A stretch of 13,241 bases of DNA from JAENVU01 sp964544295 (GTDB taxonomy: Bacteria; Actinomycetota; Acidimicrobiia; IMCC26256; JAENVU01). The stretch spans positions 1 through 13,241 of the forward strand of contig CAZJBJ010000111.1 in the NCBI GenBank assembly GCA_964544295.1, in the 5' to 3' direction. Both the position numbers and the translations under genes were made by a program. The notes under the pieces were generated by a model that did no database searches, was not told where the DNA came from, and saw only the letters and a list, made by a program, of their open reading frames with translations. Positions 6,119 through 12,427 of this stretch are shown one piece after another (position 1 is the stretch's first letter; every line of letters starts with the position of its first letter).

Positions 6119-7744
6119 CTATGAGGTGAGCGCCTGTTCGGTCAGCCGGCGGGCGATGACCCGGAGGCAGAGCGTTTCGTCGGCGCCTTCGAAGATCGAG
6201 AGCACGCGAGCGTCGACGAAGTAGCGCGACACCGGGAACTCCTCGGCGTAGCCCATGCCCCCGTGGAGCTGCAGCGCCTCGCGCGTGACCCACTCGGCGG
6301 CCCGGCACACGTACGCCTTGACCATCGACGCTTCGAGCGCGCCTTCACCCCGGGCCATCTTGCGGGCGACGTCGTAGGAGAACTGGCGACCGGCGCAGAT
6401 CAGCGCGGCCATCTTCGCCAGCTTCACCTTCGAGAGCTGATAGTCGAAGATGGGCTTCCCGAAGACGCTCCGGTCCTGGGCGTACTCGAGTCCCGCTTCG
6501 AACGCGGCCTGCATCAGGCCGACTGCTCGCGCCGCGGTCTGGAGTCGGCCGTTCTCGAAGCCCTCCATCTGCAGGTAGAAGCCCTTGCCGAGCCCGCCCT
6601 CGAGGCCGATGAGGTTCTCCGCCGGCACGAACCAGTTGTCGAATGCGACCTCGTACGAATGCATGCCCCGGTACCCGAGGGTGTCGATCGCCCGACCTTC
6701 CATCTTGCCGTCGCGACCGTCGTCGAACGCGAAGTGGTGTCCGGGTGCCGGCGGCTTGTCGATGACGAGCACCGACAGACCCCGGTGCCCGAGCGACCGG
6801 TCCGGGTCGGTGCGGGCCAGCACCATGAGTGTGTCGGCCCGTCCGGCGAAGGTGCACCACGTCTTGACCCCGTTGACGACGTACCCACCGTCGACGGCGG
6901 TCGCGGTGACCTTCACACCGGCGACGTCGGAGCCGTAGTCGGGCTCGGTCACCATCACACCGACGATCCGTTCGCCGCTCGCGATCTGGGGGAGCCAGCC
7001 GTGCTTCTGCTCCTCGGTCCCGCCCTTGACGACCGCGCGGGTCAGGATCTCGGGTCGCGTGATCAGTGCACCGCCCGCGCCCAGCGAACCCCACGAGAGT
7101 TCTTCGGTGGCCACGCACATCGCGAGGTAGTCCGACTCGCCGCCGGCGGCGAAGCCGCCGTACTCCTCGGGGACCGAGAGGCCGAAGCCACCGATCTCGG
7201 CCATACCGTCGATGATCTCGTCGGGGATGTCGGCGTTCGTGCGGTGGATGTGTTCGGCGACCGGACGGATCTTGTCCTCGGCGAACCGGTGGAACGTGTC
7301 GCGCACCATGTCGAACTCGTCGGCGAGATGGGCCGGCCCGGTCCCGTGGCGGGGGAGTTCGTCGGCCAGCGCCTCGAGAAACGCCGGGTCGCGATGGGCC
7401 GCGACGAAATCGTGGGCACTGGCGAGCATCGCCGGGTCGACACCCCAGTCGGCCTCGCGTCCCACCAGCCGGCCCACGATGTCGGCGAAGGCGTCGGCGA
7501 TGTAGGCGTAGGCCAGTTTCGCCTCGAGGTCACCGTGCCCGGCGTACGCGAGCATGACCCGGGATCCCTCGACCGCGGCCGACGCATGGGCGAGGTCGTA
7601 GGCGACGACCTGGTGCTCGTCGAGCTTGGCGACGGAGATCCGACCGTCGTCGGAGGCGAGTGAGGCGAGGTGGCGGGCAGCCCCCTCGACGAGTGCGGCG
7701 GCGGCGTCAACGGCCGCGCCGGCGGCAGCGTGCGTGTCGGTCAT
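6119..7744 (-). CDS. mcd: (2S)-methylsuccinyl-CoA dehydrogenase (acyl-CoA dehydrogenase family)
   Basis: This 541-residue FAD enzyme would oxidise (2S)-methylsuccinyl-CoA to mesaconyl-CoA in the ethylmalonyl-CoA pathway. The acyl-CoA dehydrogenase core starts near residue 140. An N-terminal helical extension of about 140 residues precedes it, as in known Mcd proteins but not in ordinary 380-residue acyl-CoA dehydrogenases. Core landmarks are IGGFGLSVPEEYGG (184-197), ITRPEILTRAVVKGGTEEQK (228-247), VTEPDYGSDVAG (265-276), NGVKTWCTFAGRAD (291-304), GYRGMHSYEVAFDN (357-370), ENGRLQTAARA (397-407), LHGGMGYAEEFPVSRYF (493-509) and IFEGADE (517-523), with Glu519 at the usual catalytic base position. 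From memory these match Mcd more closely than other family members. ATG 7744 follows a TAGGAT box by eight bases. It is first in a minus-strand run. A different long-N-terminus dehydrogenase is the main alternative. Confidence 0.85.
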   Translation of the reverse strand: MTDTHAAAGAAVDAAAALVEGAARHLASLASDDGRISVAKLDEHQVVAYDLAHASAAVEGSRVMLAYAGHGDLEAKLAYAYIADAFADIVGRLVGREADWGVDPAMLASAHDFVAAHRDPAFLEALADELPRHGTGPAHLADEFDMVRDTFHRFAEDKIRPVAEHIHRTNADIPDEIIDGMAEIGGFGLSVPEEYGGFAAGGESDYLAMCVATEELSWGSLGAGGALITRPEILTRAVVKGGTEEQKHGWLPQIASGERIVGVMVTEPDYGSDVAGVKVTATAVDGGYVVNGVKTWCTFAGRADTLMVLARTDPDRSLGHRGLSVLVIDKPPAPGHHFAFDDGRDGKMEGRAIDTLGYRGMHSYEVAFDNWFVPAENLIGLEGGLGKGFYLQMEGFENGRLQTAARAVGLMQAAFEAGLEYAQDRSVFGKPIFDYQLSKVKLAKMAALICAGRQFSYDVARKMARGEGALEASMVKAYVCRAAEWVTREALQLHGGMGYAEEFPVSRYFVDARVLSIFEGADETLCLRVIARRLTEQALTS

Positions 7745-7752
7745 GGCCGAGG

Positions 7753-7758
7753 ATCCTA
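7753..7758 (-). promoter_or_regulatory. -10 box of leaderless promoter for mcd
   Basis: On the minus strand this reads TAGGAT, followed by eight bases and ATG 7744. It likely drives mcd and the downstream glycosyltransferase and GNAT genes. Confidence 0.55.
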
Positions 7759-7821
7759 CCGACGGGACTTTCGCCGGTTCTCATGCAGGTCGCGGTGCCG
7801 TCGGACCGGGAGCACCGGGGG

Positions 7822-8925
7822 TCAGGGTCCCGGCGGGACCGCGGTGGTCACCGTCGTGGAACTGGTGGTGCTCGTCGACGTCGGGGGTACCGTCGACGTC
7901 GACGTCGAGGTCGAGGTGGACGTCGACCCACTCGAACTGCGGGTCGTGCTCGTGGTCGCGCTCGATGTGCCGCCGTCGGTCACGTCGCGGTGGGTCCCCG
8001 GGACCTGCGTGGAGCCCTGCGTCGCGCGGACGGTCTTGGGTTGGCCGGGGACGGCCTGCTTGAGCAGTCGCCACTCCTTGTCGAGCAGGCGAAAGAGGAT
8101 GCCGCCGAGATGATCGGCACCGGCCACCGAGAAGTGGACGCCGTCGCCGGCGCGCATCACCTGCCGCTTCCCCGTCTCGTCCGCGAAGCTCTGCTGATAC
8201 TTCCCGTTCTTGTCGGCGAAGATCGTGTGCGCGTCGACGTAGGTCACGCGCGGCATGGTCTTCGCGGCCTCCTGGGCGATGAGGTTGACGGCGAGCACCC
8301 CCTTCTCGAGTGAGGCCGACTTGGCGACCGGCGCACCGACCCAGATGACCTCGCGCCCGTTGGCGGCGAGTTGGCGCATCATCGCCTCGGTCCGGACGCG
8401 GTACTCGTCCGAGAGGTTCGTGCTCCACACATTGGCGTCGTTGGTGCCGATCACGAACACGACGACCTCGGGATCGAGCTGGTCGATCTGCTCGCGCGCC
8501 CGCTTCGGCCAGTTGACGAAGTTGGGGTTCAGGAGCCCACTCGACACCCGGGAGTCGTACTGCGGTTGCACGACGCCGGTCTCCGCGGTGAGTTCGCCGA
8601 GTGACGGACCGATCGATCCGGCAAGGGAGTCGCCGGCGATCCAGAGTCGCAGCGGGTCGGCGGGCGTGAGCTCGCGACGGTCGGGCTGGGGGTCGGCGAC
8701 CCGGGGCCGGGTCGTGGTCGGCGACTGCTGCCGGGGTGGCGCGGCGGTCGGGATCTCCTTGGTGCCCGGCCACCGCACGACGTCGGTGACGATCAACCCG
8801 GCTCCCACGATCGCGACCAACATGACGGTCGCGCCGACGCCGAGCGCGATCGCCCGGGCGCGCTCGCGTCGCCGACGCCGGGCGGCGCGGCGTTCTGTAC
8901 GAGGAAGAAACTCGGGGTCGGCCAT
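7822..8925 (-). CDS. Membrane-anchored SGNH/GDSL-type hydrolase (DUF459-like) with Ser/Thr tail
   Basis: The 367-residue protein has a short cytoplasmic segment very rich in Arg (12-25), one membrane helix at about 26-47, a Pro/Thr-rich linker (53-90), an SGNH domain (92-285) and a Ser/Thr-rich C-terminus (319-362). Catalytic blocks are GDSLAGS (98-104, Ser100), GTNDANV (160-166, Asn162) and DGVHFS (261-265 region, Asp261 and His264). The domain should act outside the membrane as an esterase or O-acetyl hydrolase on a cell-wall or surface glycan; the substrate is inferred, not shown. ATG 8925 is preferred because the hydrophobic topology starts there. A TACGAT box at 8964-8969 would give a leader of about 30 bases. 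It lies 75 bp after the ABC exporter stop and 77 bp before mcd. Confidence 0.8.
   Translation of the reverse strand: MADPEFLPRTERRAARRRRRERARAIALGVGATVMLVAIVGAGLIVTDVVRWPGTKEIPTAAPPRQQSPTTTRPRVADPQPDRRELTPADPLRLWIAGDSLAGSIGPSLGELTAETGVVQPQYDSRVSSGLLNPNFVNWPKRAREQIDQLDPEVVVFVIGTNDANVWSTNLSDEYRVRTEAMMRQLAANGREVIWVGAPVAKSASLEKGVLAVNLIAQEAAKTMPRVTYVDAHTIFADKNGKYQQSFADETGKRQVMRAGDGVHFSVAGADHLGGILFRLLDKEWRLLKQAVPGQPKTVRATQGSTQVPGTHRDVTDGGTSSATTSTTRSSSGSTSTSTSTSTSTVPPTSTSTTSSTTVTTAVPPGP
7860..7965 (-). repeat. Low-complexity Ser/Thr coding repeat
   Basis: On the minus strand alternating Ser and Thr codons (STSTSTSTSTSTV and SSTTVTT) give a near-tandem 6-base pattern. It encodes the flexible tail of the SGNH hydrolase. 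Such tails are often O-glycosylated in actinobacteria, and the simple sequence is prone to length change by slippage. Confidence 0.75.
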
Positions 8926-8963
8926 GCGGTCGAGACGGTCACCAGAACGGGAACGGGAGGGCA

Positions 8964-8969
8964 ATCGTA
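8964..8969 (-). promoter_or_regulatory. Possible -10 box for the SGNH hydrolase gene
   Basis: On the minus strand this reads TACGAT. It is 38 bases before ATG 8925, so this transcript would carry a short leader, unlike the leaderless genes nearby. No standard in-frame start lies at the usual 6-8 base distance. Confidence 0.35.
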
Positions 8970-8981
8970 CCGTGGCGACCC

Positions 8982-8996
8982 CGCCGAGGCCCGGCG
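8982..8996. terminator. Short GC stem-loop after the ABC exporter gene, weak terminator candidate
   Basis: CGCCG (8982-8986) and CGGCG (8992-8996) can pair around a 5-base loop four bases past the exporter stop codon. The stem is only 5 bp and no T-run follows. Confidence 0.2.
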
Positions 8997-9000
8997 CGGA

Positions 9001-10923
9001 TCAGCCGAGTTCGGCGGTGGGTTCGTGCATCGGCCGGTCGAACAGGCTGGGCGCGGACTCGAGTTCGTCCCGATCGAGCTGGGTTCGGTAGAGATCCGCG
9101 TACAGACCACCGTGCGCCAGCAGTTCGTCGTGGCGTCCGGTCTCGACGACCTTGCCGTCGTTCAGCACGAGGATCCGGTCGGCGTTCACGATCGTGGAGA
9201 GTCGGTGGGCGATGACGATCGCGGTCCGGCCGTGCAACGCGGCGTCGAGCGCGCGTTGGATCGCGTACTCGGACTCCGAGTCCAGATGGGACGTGGCCTC
9301 GTCGAGGATCACGATGGCCGGCTGTTTGAGCAAGACGCGCGCGATCGCGAGGCGCTGCTTCTCGCCGCCCGACATGCGGTAGCCGCGCTCGCCGACGATC
9401 GTGTCGTACCCGTCGGGCAGTGACATCACGAGGTCGTGGATGCGCGCCGAGCGGCACGCGGTCTCGAGCTCGGCATCGGTCGCCTCGGGCTTGGCGTAGC
9501 GCAGGTTCTCGCGGATCGTGTCGTGGAACAGGTGGGGGTCCTGCATCACGAACCCGACCGCGCGGCCGATCGACTCCAGGGTGAGTTCGCGGACATCGTG
9601 CCCGTCGAGCCGGACGGCCCCCTGCTCGACGTCGGCGATCCGCGGGACCAGCATTGCCGTCGTGGTCTTGCCCGCGCCGGAGGGCCCGACGAGCGCGATG
9701 AGCTCACCCGGTTCGACCGTCACACTCACGTCGCGCAGGATCCATTCGCTCGGCGCCTCGTCGAGTTCGGGGACGCCCTCCTCGAGCGACGCGAGTGACG
9801 CCTCGGCCGGTGCCGGGTGGCGGAACCACACGTGGTCGATCTCGATCCGGCCCTGAGGGTCGACGAGGTCGTAGGCGCCGGGCTTCTCCTGGACGAGCGC
9901 GGGGAAGTCGAGCACCTCGAACACGCGCTCGAAGCTCACGAGCGCGGTCAGGACGTCGACCCGGGCGTTGGTCAGTTGCGTCAGCGGTTGGTAGATCTGG
10001 GACACCAGCAGGGTCAGTGCGGCCAGGGTTCCGATCGTGATGACGTCGTCGATGACCATGCGACCGCCGACGTAGTAGACGATCGCGGTGCCGACCGCAG
10101 CGACGAACCCCAGGGCGGCGAAGAGCACCCGCGAGTACATCGCGGAGGAGACGCCGATGTCGCGAACCCGCGCCGCCCGTTCGCCGAACTGGTCGCGTTC
10201 GCGGTTCTGGTTGCCGAACAGTTTCACGACGAGGGCGCCGGCGACGTTGAACCGTTCGGCGATCGTGTTGCTCATCGACGCGTTCAGCCCGAAGCTCTCG
10301 CGGGTGATGACCTGCAGCTTCCGCCCGATGTGCCGAGCCGGGATGATGAACGCCGGGAGGACGAGCAGGGTGAGGATCGTGAGCCGCCACTCGAGCGTGA
10401 TCATGTAGGTGAGCGTCACCACCAGCGTGATGGCGTTGGAGATCACGGTGCCGATGGTGTTGGTCACCGCTTGTTGGGCACCGACGACGTCGTTGTTGAG
10501 CCGGCTCATCAGCGCGCCCGTCTGGACCCGGGTGAAGAACGAGATGGGTAGTCGTTGGACGTGATCGAACAGCGCGACGCGCATGTCGTAGATCAAGCCT
10601 TCGCCCACGCGTGCGGAGTACCAGCGCTGCAGCAAGCTGAGCGCGGCAGTGGCGAACGCGACCCCGACGGCTGCGATCGCCAGTCCGAGCACCAGGGTCT
10701 CGTTGCCGTTCCGGACGGCGTTGTCGAGCAACTTCTTGAAGAGGTACGCGGGGACGATGCCCACGACCGCGGCGAGGACCACGGTGATGAGGAATCCGAC
10801 CAGCGCGCTGCGGTAGGGACGCGTCATCGACAGGACGCGGCGAAGCAGGTCGCGCTCGACCCGCTTCCCGCGGATCATGTCGGGGTCCCGTCGGAACCCC
10901 ATGAGGGTTTGGTGCATCTGCAT
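9001..10923 (-). CDS. ABC exporter, fused permease and ATPase (type IV, MsbA/LmrA-like)
   Basis: The 640-residue half-transporter has a six-helix membrane domain (about 40-320) and a nucleotide-binding domain (about 358-610). It should work as a homodimer exporting a lipid, peptide or drug. The ATPase motifs are intact: Walker A GPSGAGKTT (413-421), Q-loop Gln461, signature MSGGEKQR (517-524), Walker B IVILDE with Glu542, D-loop SHLD (545-548) and H-loop His573. The coupling-helix region DHVQRLPISFFTRVQTGAL (120-138) is typical. An acidic insert (residues 373-393) sits between the first strands of the ATPase domain, before WILRDVSV. ATG 10923 is three bases after the MarR stop, so the two genes form one operon; ATG 10917 and 10902 are alternatives. 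The MarR link favours export of a toxic small molecule. No heterodimer partner is adjacent. Confidence 0.92.
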   Translation of the reverse strand: MQMHQTLMGFRRDPDMIRGKRVERDLLRRVLSMTRPYRSALVGFLITVVLAAVVGIVPAYLFKKLLDNAVRNGNETLVLGLAIAAVGVAFATAALSLLQRWYSARVGEGLIYDMRVALFDHVQRLPISFFTRVQTGALMSRLNNDVVGAQQAVTNTIGTVISNAITLVVTLTYMITLEWRLTILTLLVLPAFIIPARHIGRKLQVITRESFGLNASMSNTIAERFNVAGALVVKLFGNQNRERDQFGERAARVRDIGVSSAMYSRVLFAALGFVAAVGTAIVYYVGGRMVIDDVITIGTLAALTLLVSQIYQPLTQLTNARVDVLTALVSFERVFEVLDFPALVQEKPGAYDLVDPQGRIEIDHVWFRHPAPAEASLASLEEGVPELDEAPSEWILRDVSVTVEPGELIALVGPSGAGKTTTAMLVPRIADVEQGAVRLDGHDVRELTLESIGRAVGFVMQDPHLFHDTIRENLRYAKPEATDAELETACRSARIHDLVMSLPDGYDTIVGERGYRMSGGEKQRLAIARVLLKQPAIVILDEATSHLDSESEYAIQRALDAALHGRTAIVIAHRLSTIVNADRILVLNDGKVVETGRHDELLAHGGLYADLYRTQLDRDELESAPSLFDRPMHEPTAELG

Positions 10924-10926
10924 GGA

Positions 10927-11376
10927 TCAGCCGCCAGTCGAGGGGGTCGGTGCAGCCGCGTCCGCACACTTGCGCAGCAGTTGCGCCAGTGTGCGGAGTT
11001 CGGGCGCGGAGAGCGTGAGGAGGATGTCGGGAGGAACGCGTAAGTGTGCGGCGATCTTCCGCCGCATGTCGATACCGCGGGTGGTGAGGGCCAGGGTCTT
11101 GACCCGGCGATCGTGGGGATCGTTCCGACGCTCGACGAGTCCCCGCTCCTCGAGCCGATCGGCCAGCCACGTCACGTTCGACGCGTCGCAGCGCAGTTCC
11201 GTGGCGAGTGCACCCATGGACTGGGCCGACTCCGGATCGAGGGCGTCGAGGGCTCGCAGTTCGCCGGGCGTGATGTCGAACTCGCGGGCGATCGTGAGGA
11301 ACGAGTCCTTGCAGAGGTGCATGACCTCGTGGAACGCCTGCCACGCGTCCTCGGCGATCTGTTCTTTCCTGGCCAT
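10927..11376 (-). CDS. MarR-family transcriptional regulator
   Basis: The 149-residue protein has the MarR layout. N-terminal dimer helices are followed by ITPGELRALDALD (35-47) and the winged helix-turn-helix (SMGALATELRCDASNVTWLADRL, about 53-75, in two helices). Next come the wing DPHDRRVKTLALT (86-98) with the conserved Asp-Arg-Arg, and a C-terminal dimerisation helix. It would bind inverted repeats and release them on binding a small ligand. ATG 11376 is six bases after a TACCAT box, so the mRNA is probably leaderless. The exporter gene follows after three bases. The AT-rich divergent region next to it holds inverted repeats over its own -35 and over the presumed DrrA promoter, which suggests autorepression and control of both transporters. 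Confidence 0.9.
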   Translation of the reverse strand: MARKEQIAEDAWQAFHEVMHLCKDSFLTIAREFDITPGELRALDALDPESAQSMGALATELRCDASNVTWLADRLEERGLVERRNDPHDRRVKTLALTTRGIDMRRKIAAHLRVPPDILLTLSAPELRTLAQLLRKCADAAAPTPSTGG

Positions 11377-11382
11377 GGGCCG

Positions 11383-11410
11383 ATGGTAGCCGTCCGGTTG
11401 GAGGTCTCAA
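11383..11410 (-). promoter_or_regulatory. Promoter of the MarR-exporter operon
   Basis: On the minus strand there is a -35 TTGAGA (11405-11410), a 16-bp spacer and a -10 TACCAT (11383-11388), followed by six bases and ATG 11376. This is the most complete promoter in the window and has a leaderless arrangement. Confidence 0.6.
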
Positions 11411-11423
11411 CCATTGAAATGGT
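11410..11423. promoter_or_regulatory. Perfect inverted repeat, candidate MarR operator 1
   Basis: ACCATT (11410-11415) and AATGGT (11418-11423) pair perfectly around GA. The site touches the MarR -35 box and overlaps a candidate -35 (TTGAAA, 11414-11419) for the divergent exporter. Confidence 0.55.
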
Positions 11424-11441
11424 AGAAGCTTGAAGTATTCA
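11414..11441 (+). promoter_or_regulatory. Candidate promoter of the DrrAB-like operon
   Basis: A -35 TTGAAA (11414-11419), a 16-bp spacer and a -10 TATTCA (11436-11441) fit a sigma-70-type promoter. A bound dimer on either inverted repeat would block it. The -10 is imperfect, so the exact start is uncertain. Confidence 0.4.
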
Positions 11442-11442
11442 A
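11430..11442. promoter_or_regulatory. Inverted repeat TTGAA-N3-TTCAA, candidate MarR operator 2
   Basis: TTGAA (11430-11434) and TTCAA (11438-11442) are separated by GTA and overlap the presumed -10 of the divergent exporter. TTGAA half-sites of this kind are common in MarR operators next to actinobacterial exporters. Another TTGAA lies at 11414-11418. Confidence 0.55.
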
Positions 11443-11452
11443 TTAAATGTGC

Positions 11453-11457
11453 GAGGG
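11453..11457 (+). promoter_or_regulatory. Ribosome binding site deciding the DrrA-like start
   Basis: GAGGG lies seven bases before ATG 11465. The in-frame ATG at 11447 has no Shine-Dalgarno sequence and would add six residues (MCEGDR) before the conserved domain. Confidence 0.55.
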
Positions 11458-11464
11458 TGATCGA

Positions 11465-12427
11465 ATGAGCGAGATTGCGGTAGAGGTCGAAGGGCTCGTC
11501 AAACACTTCGGTGACGTCCGTGCGCTCGACGGTGTGTCGTTCGGCGTCGAAGCGGGCACGGTGCTGGGGCTGCTCGGTCCCAACGGGGCGGGCAAGACCA
11601 CGGCGGTGCGGATCCTGACGTCGATCATCACGCCCGACGCCGGCGCGGCCTCGGTGCTGGGGATCGACGTGGTCCGCTACCCCGAGTCGGTCCGCCTGCG
11701 CATCGGATTGGCCGGCCAGTACGCCGCGGTCGACGAAGTGCTCACCGGTCGGGAGAACCTGCGGCTGGTCGGCCGGCTGTGTCACCTGCCCAAGGCCGCG
11801 GCCGAGGCTCGGGCCGAGGAGTTGCTCGGCCGGTTCGGGCTGAGCGACGCGGGCGACCGGTCACTCAAGACCTATTCCGGTGGTATGCGCCGCCGGCTCG
11901 ACCTGGCGGCCGCGCTCGTGCATCGACCGCCGGTGCTGTTCCTCGACGAGCCGACGACCGGCCTCGACCCCGGCTCCCGGTTGGACCTGTGGGCGATCAT
12001 CGGCGAGCTGGTCGACGAAGGCACCACCGTGCTGCTCACGACCCAGTACCTCGAGGAAGCGGACCGTCTCGCCGACCAGATCGTCGTGATCGATCACGGC
12101 CGGGTGATCGCCGAGGGAACCGCGACCGAGCTCAAGGGGCGCATCGGTTCCACCCACATCGAGGTCGTGGTCGCCGAGTCGGCGGCCGAGGCGGCCCGGA
12201 GTGCACTGAGCACCGTCGGATCGGCCACGCCGCCCGACAGTCCGAACGGGATCGCGATCCAGGTCGCCGACGGTGGCCGGGCGGTGGTCGCGGCGGTGCG
12301 CGCCCTCGATGCCGCGGCTGTCGAGGTGGAAGGCCTCACGGTGCGCGAACCCACCCTCGACGACGTCTTCCTCGAACTCACCGGGCACACCGCGGCGTCC
12401 GACACCGAAGCAGGAGGTCCGGCATGA
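11465..12427 (+). CDS. DrrA-like ABC transporter ATPase
   Basis: The 320-residue ATPase belongs to the daunorubicin-resistance type of ABC-2 exporters. Motifs are Walker A GPNGAGKTT (38-46), Q-loop Gln85 (LAGQYAAVDEVLTGRENL), signature YSGGMRRRLD (137-146), Walker B VLFLDEP (157-163) and D-loop GLDP (166-169). Gln194 in LTTQYLEEAD replaces the H-loop His, as is usual in DrrA proteins. The C-terminal EPTLDDVFLELTG (295-307) is also typical of the subfamily. It powers the permease encoded directly downstream with a four-base ATGA overlap. ATG 11465 is preferred because of its ribosome site. Divergence from the MarR operon suggests shared regulation. The exported compound is unknown; the family handles antibiotics, polyketides and lipids. 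Confidence 0.92.
   Translation: MSEIAVEVEGLVKHFGDVRALDGVSFGVEAGTVLGLLGPNGAGKTTAVRILTSIITPDAGAASVLGIDVVRYPESVRLRIGLAGQYAAVDEVLTGRENLRLVGRLCHLPKAAAEARAEELLGRFGLSDAGDRSLKTYSGGMRRRLDLAAALVHRPPVLFLDEPTTGLDPGSRLDLWAIIGELVDEGTTVLLTTQYLEEADRLADQIVVIDHGRVIAEGTATELKGRIGSTHIEVVVAESAAEAARSALSTVGSATPPDSPNGIAIQVADGGRAVVAAVRALDAAAVEVEGLTVREPTLDDVFLELTGHTAASDTEAGGPA
12412..12417 (+). promoter_or_regulatory. Strong ribosome binding site for the DrrB-like gene
   Basis: AGGAGG lies six bases before ATG 12424, inside the end of the ATPase gene. It fixes the permease start. Confidence 0.7.

Noticed and set aside
4806..6224. Plus-strand open frame of 472 codons opposite the glycosyltransferase
   Set aside because: The translation is low-complexity (Glu, Arg, Gly, His) with no motif and is the mirror of membrane-protein codons.
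6263..7663. Plus-strand open frame of 466 codons opposite mcd
   Set aside because: The opposite strand encodes a full acyl-CoA dehydrogenase; this frame shows only reverse-codon composition.
7860..7935. GTCGAC-rich repeats as a CRISPR, satellite or recombination site
   Set aside because: There are no spacers, and the pattern is fully explained by alternating Ser/Thr codons in the SGNH hydrolase tail.
9704..11785. Minus-strand open frame of 693 codons across the exporter, MarR and divergent promoter
   Set aside because: It crosses two real genes in another frame and runs through the promoter region; the translation is Arg/His/Pro-rich without domains.
11779..12423. Extended N-terminus for the DrrB-like permease
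   Set aside because: The frame is open upstream but overlaps the ATPase gene; AGGAGG six bases before ATG 12424 and the normal family length fix the start there.
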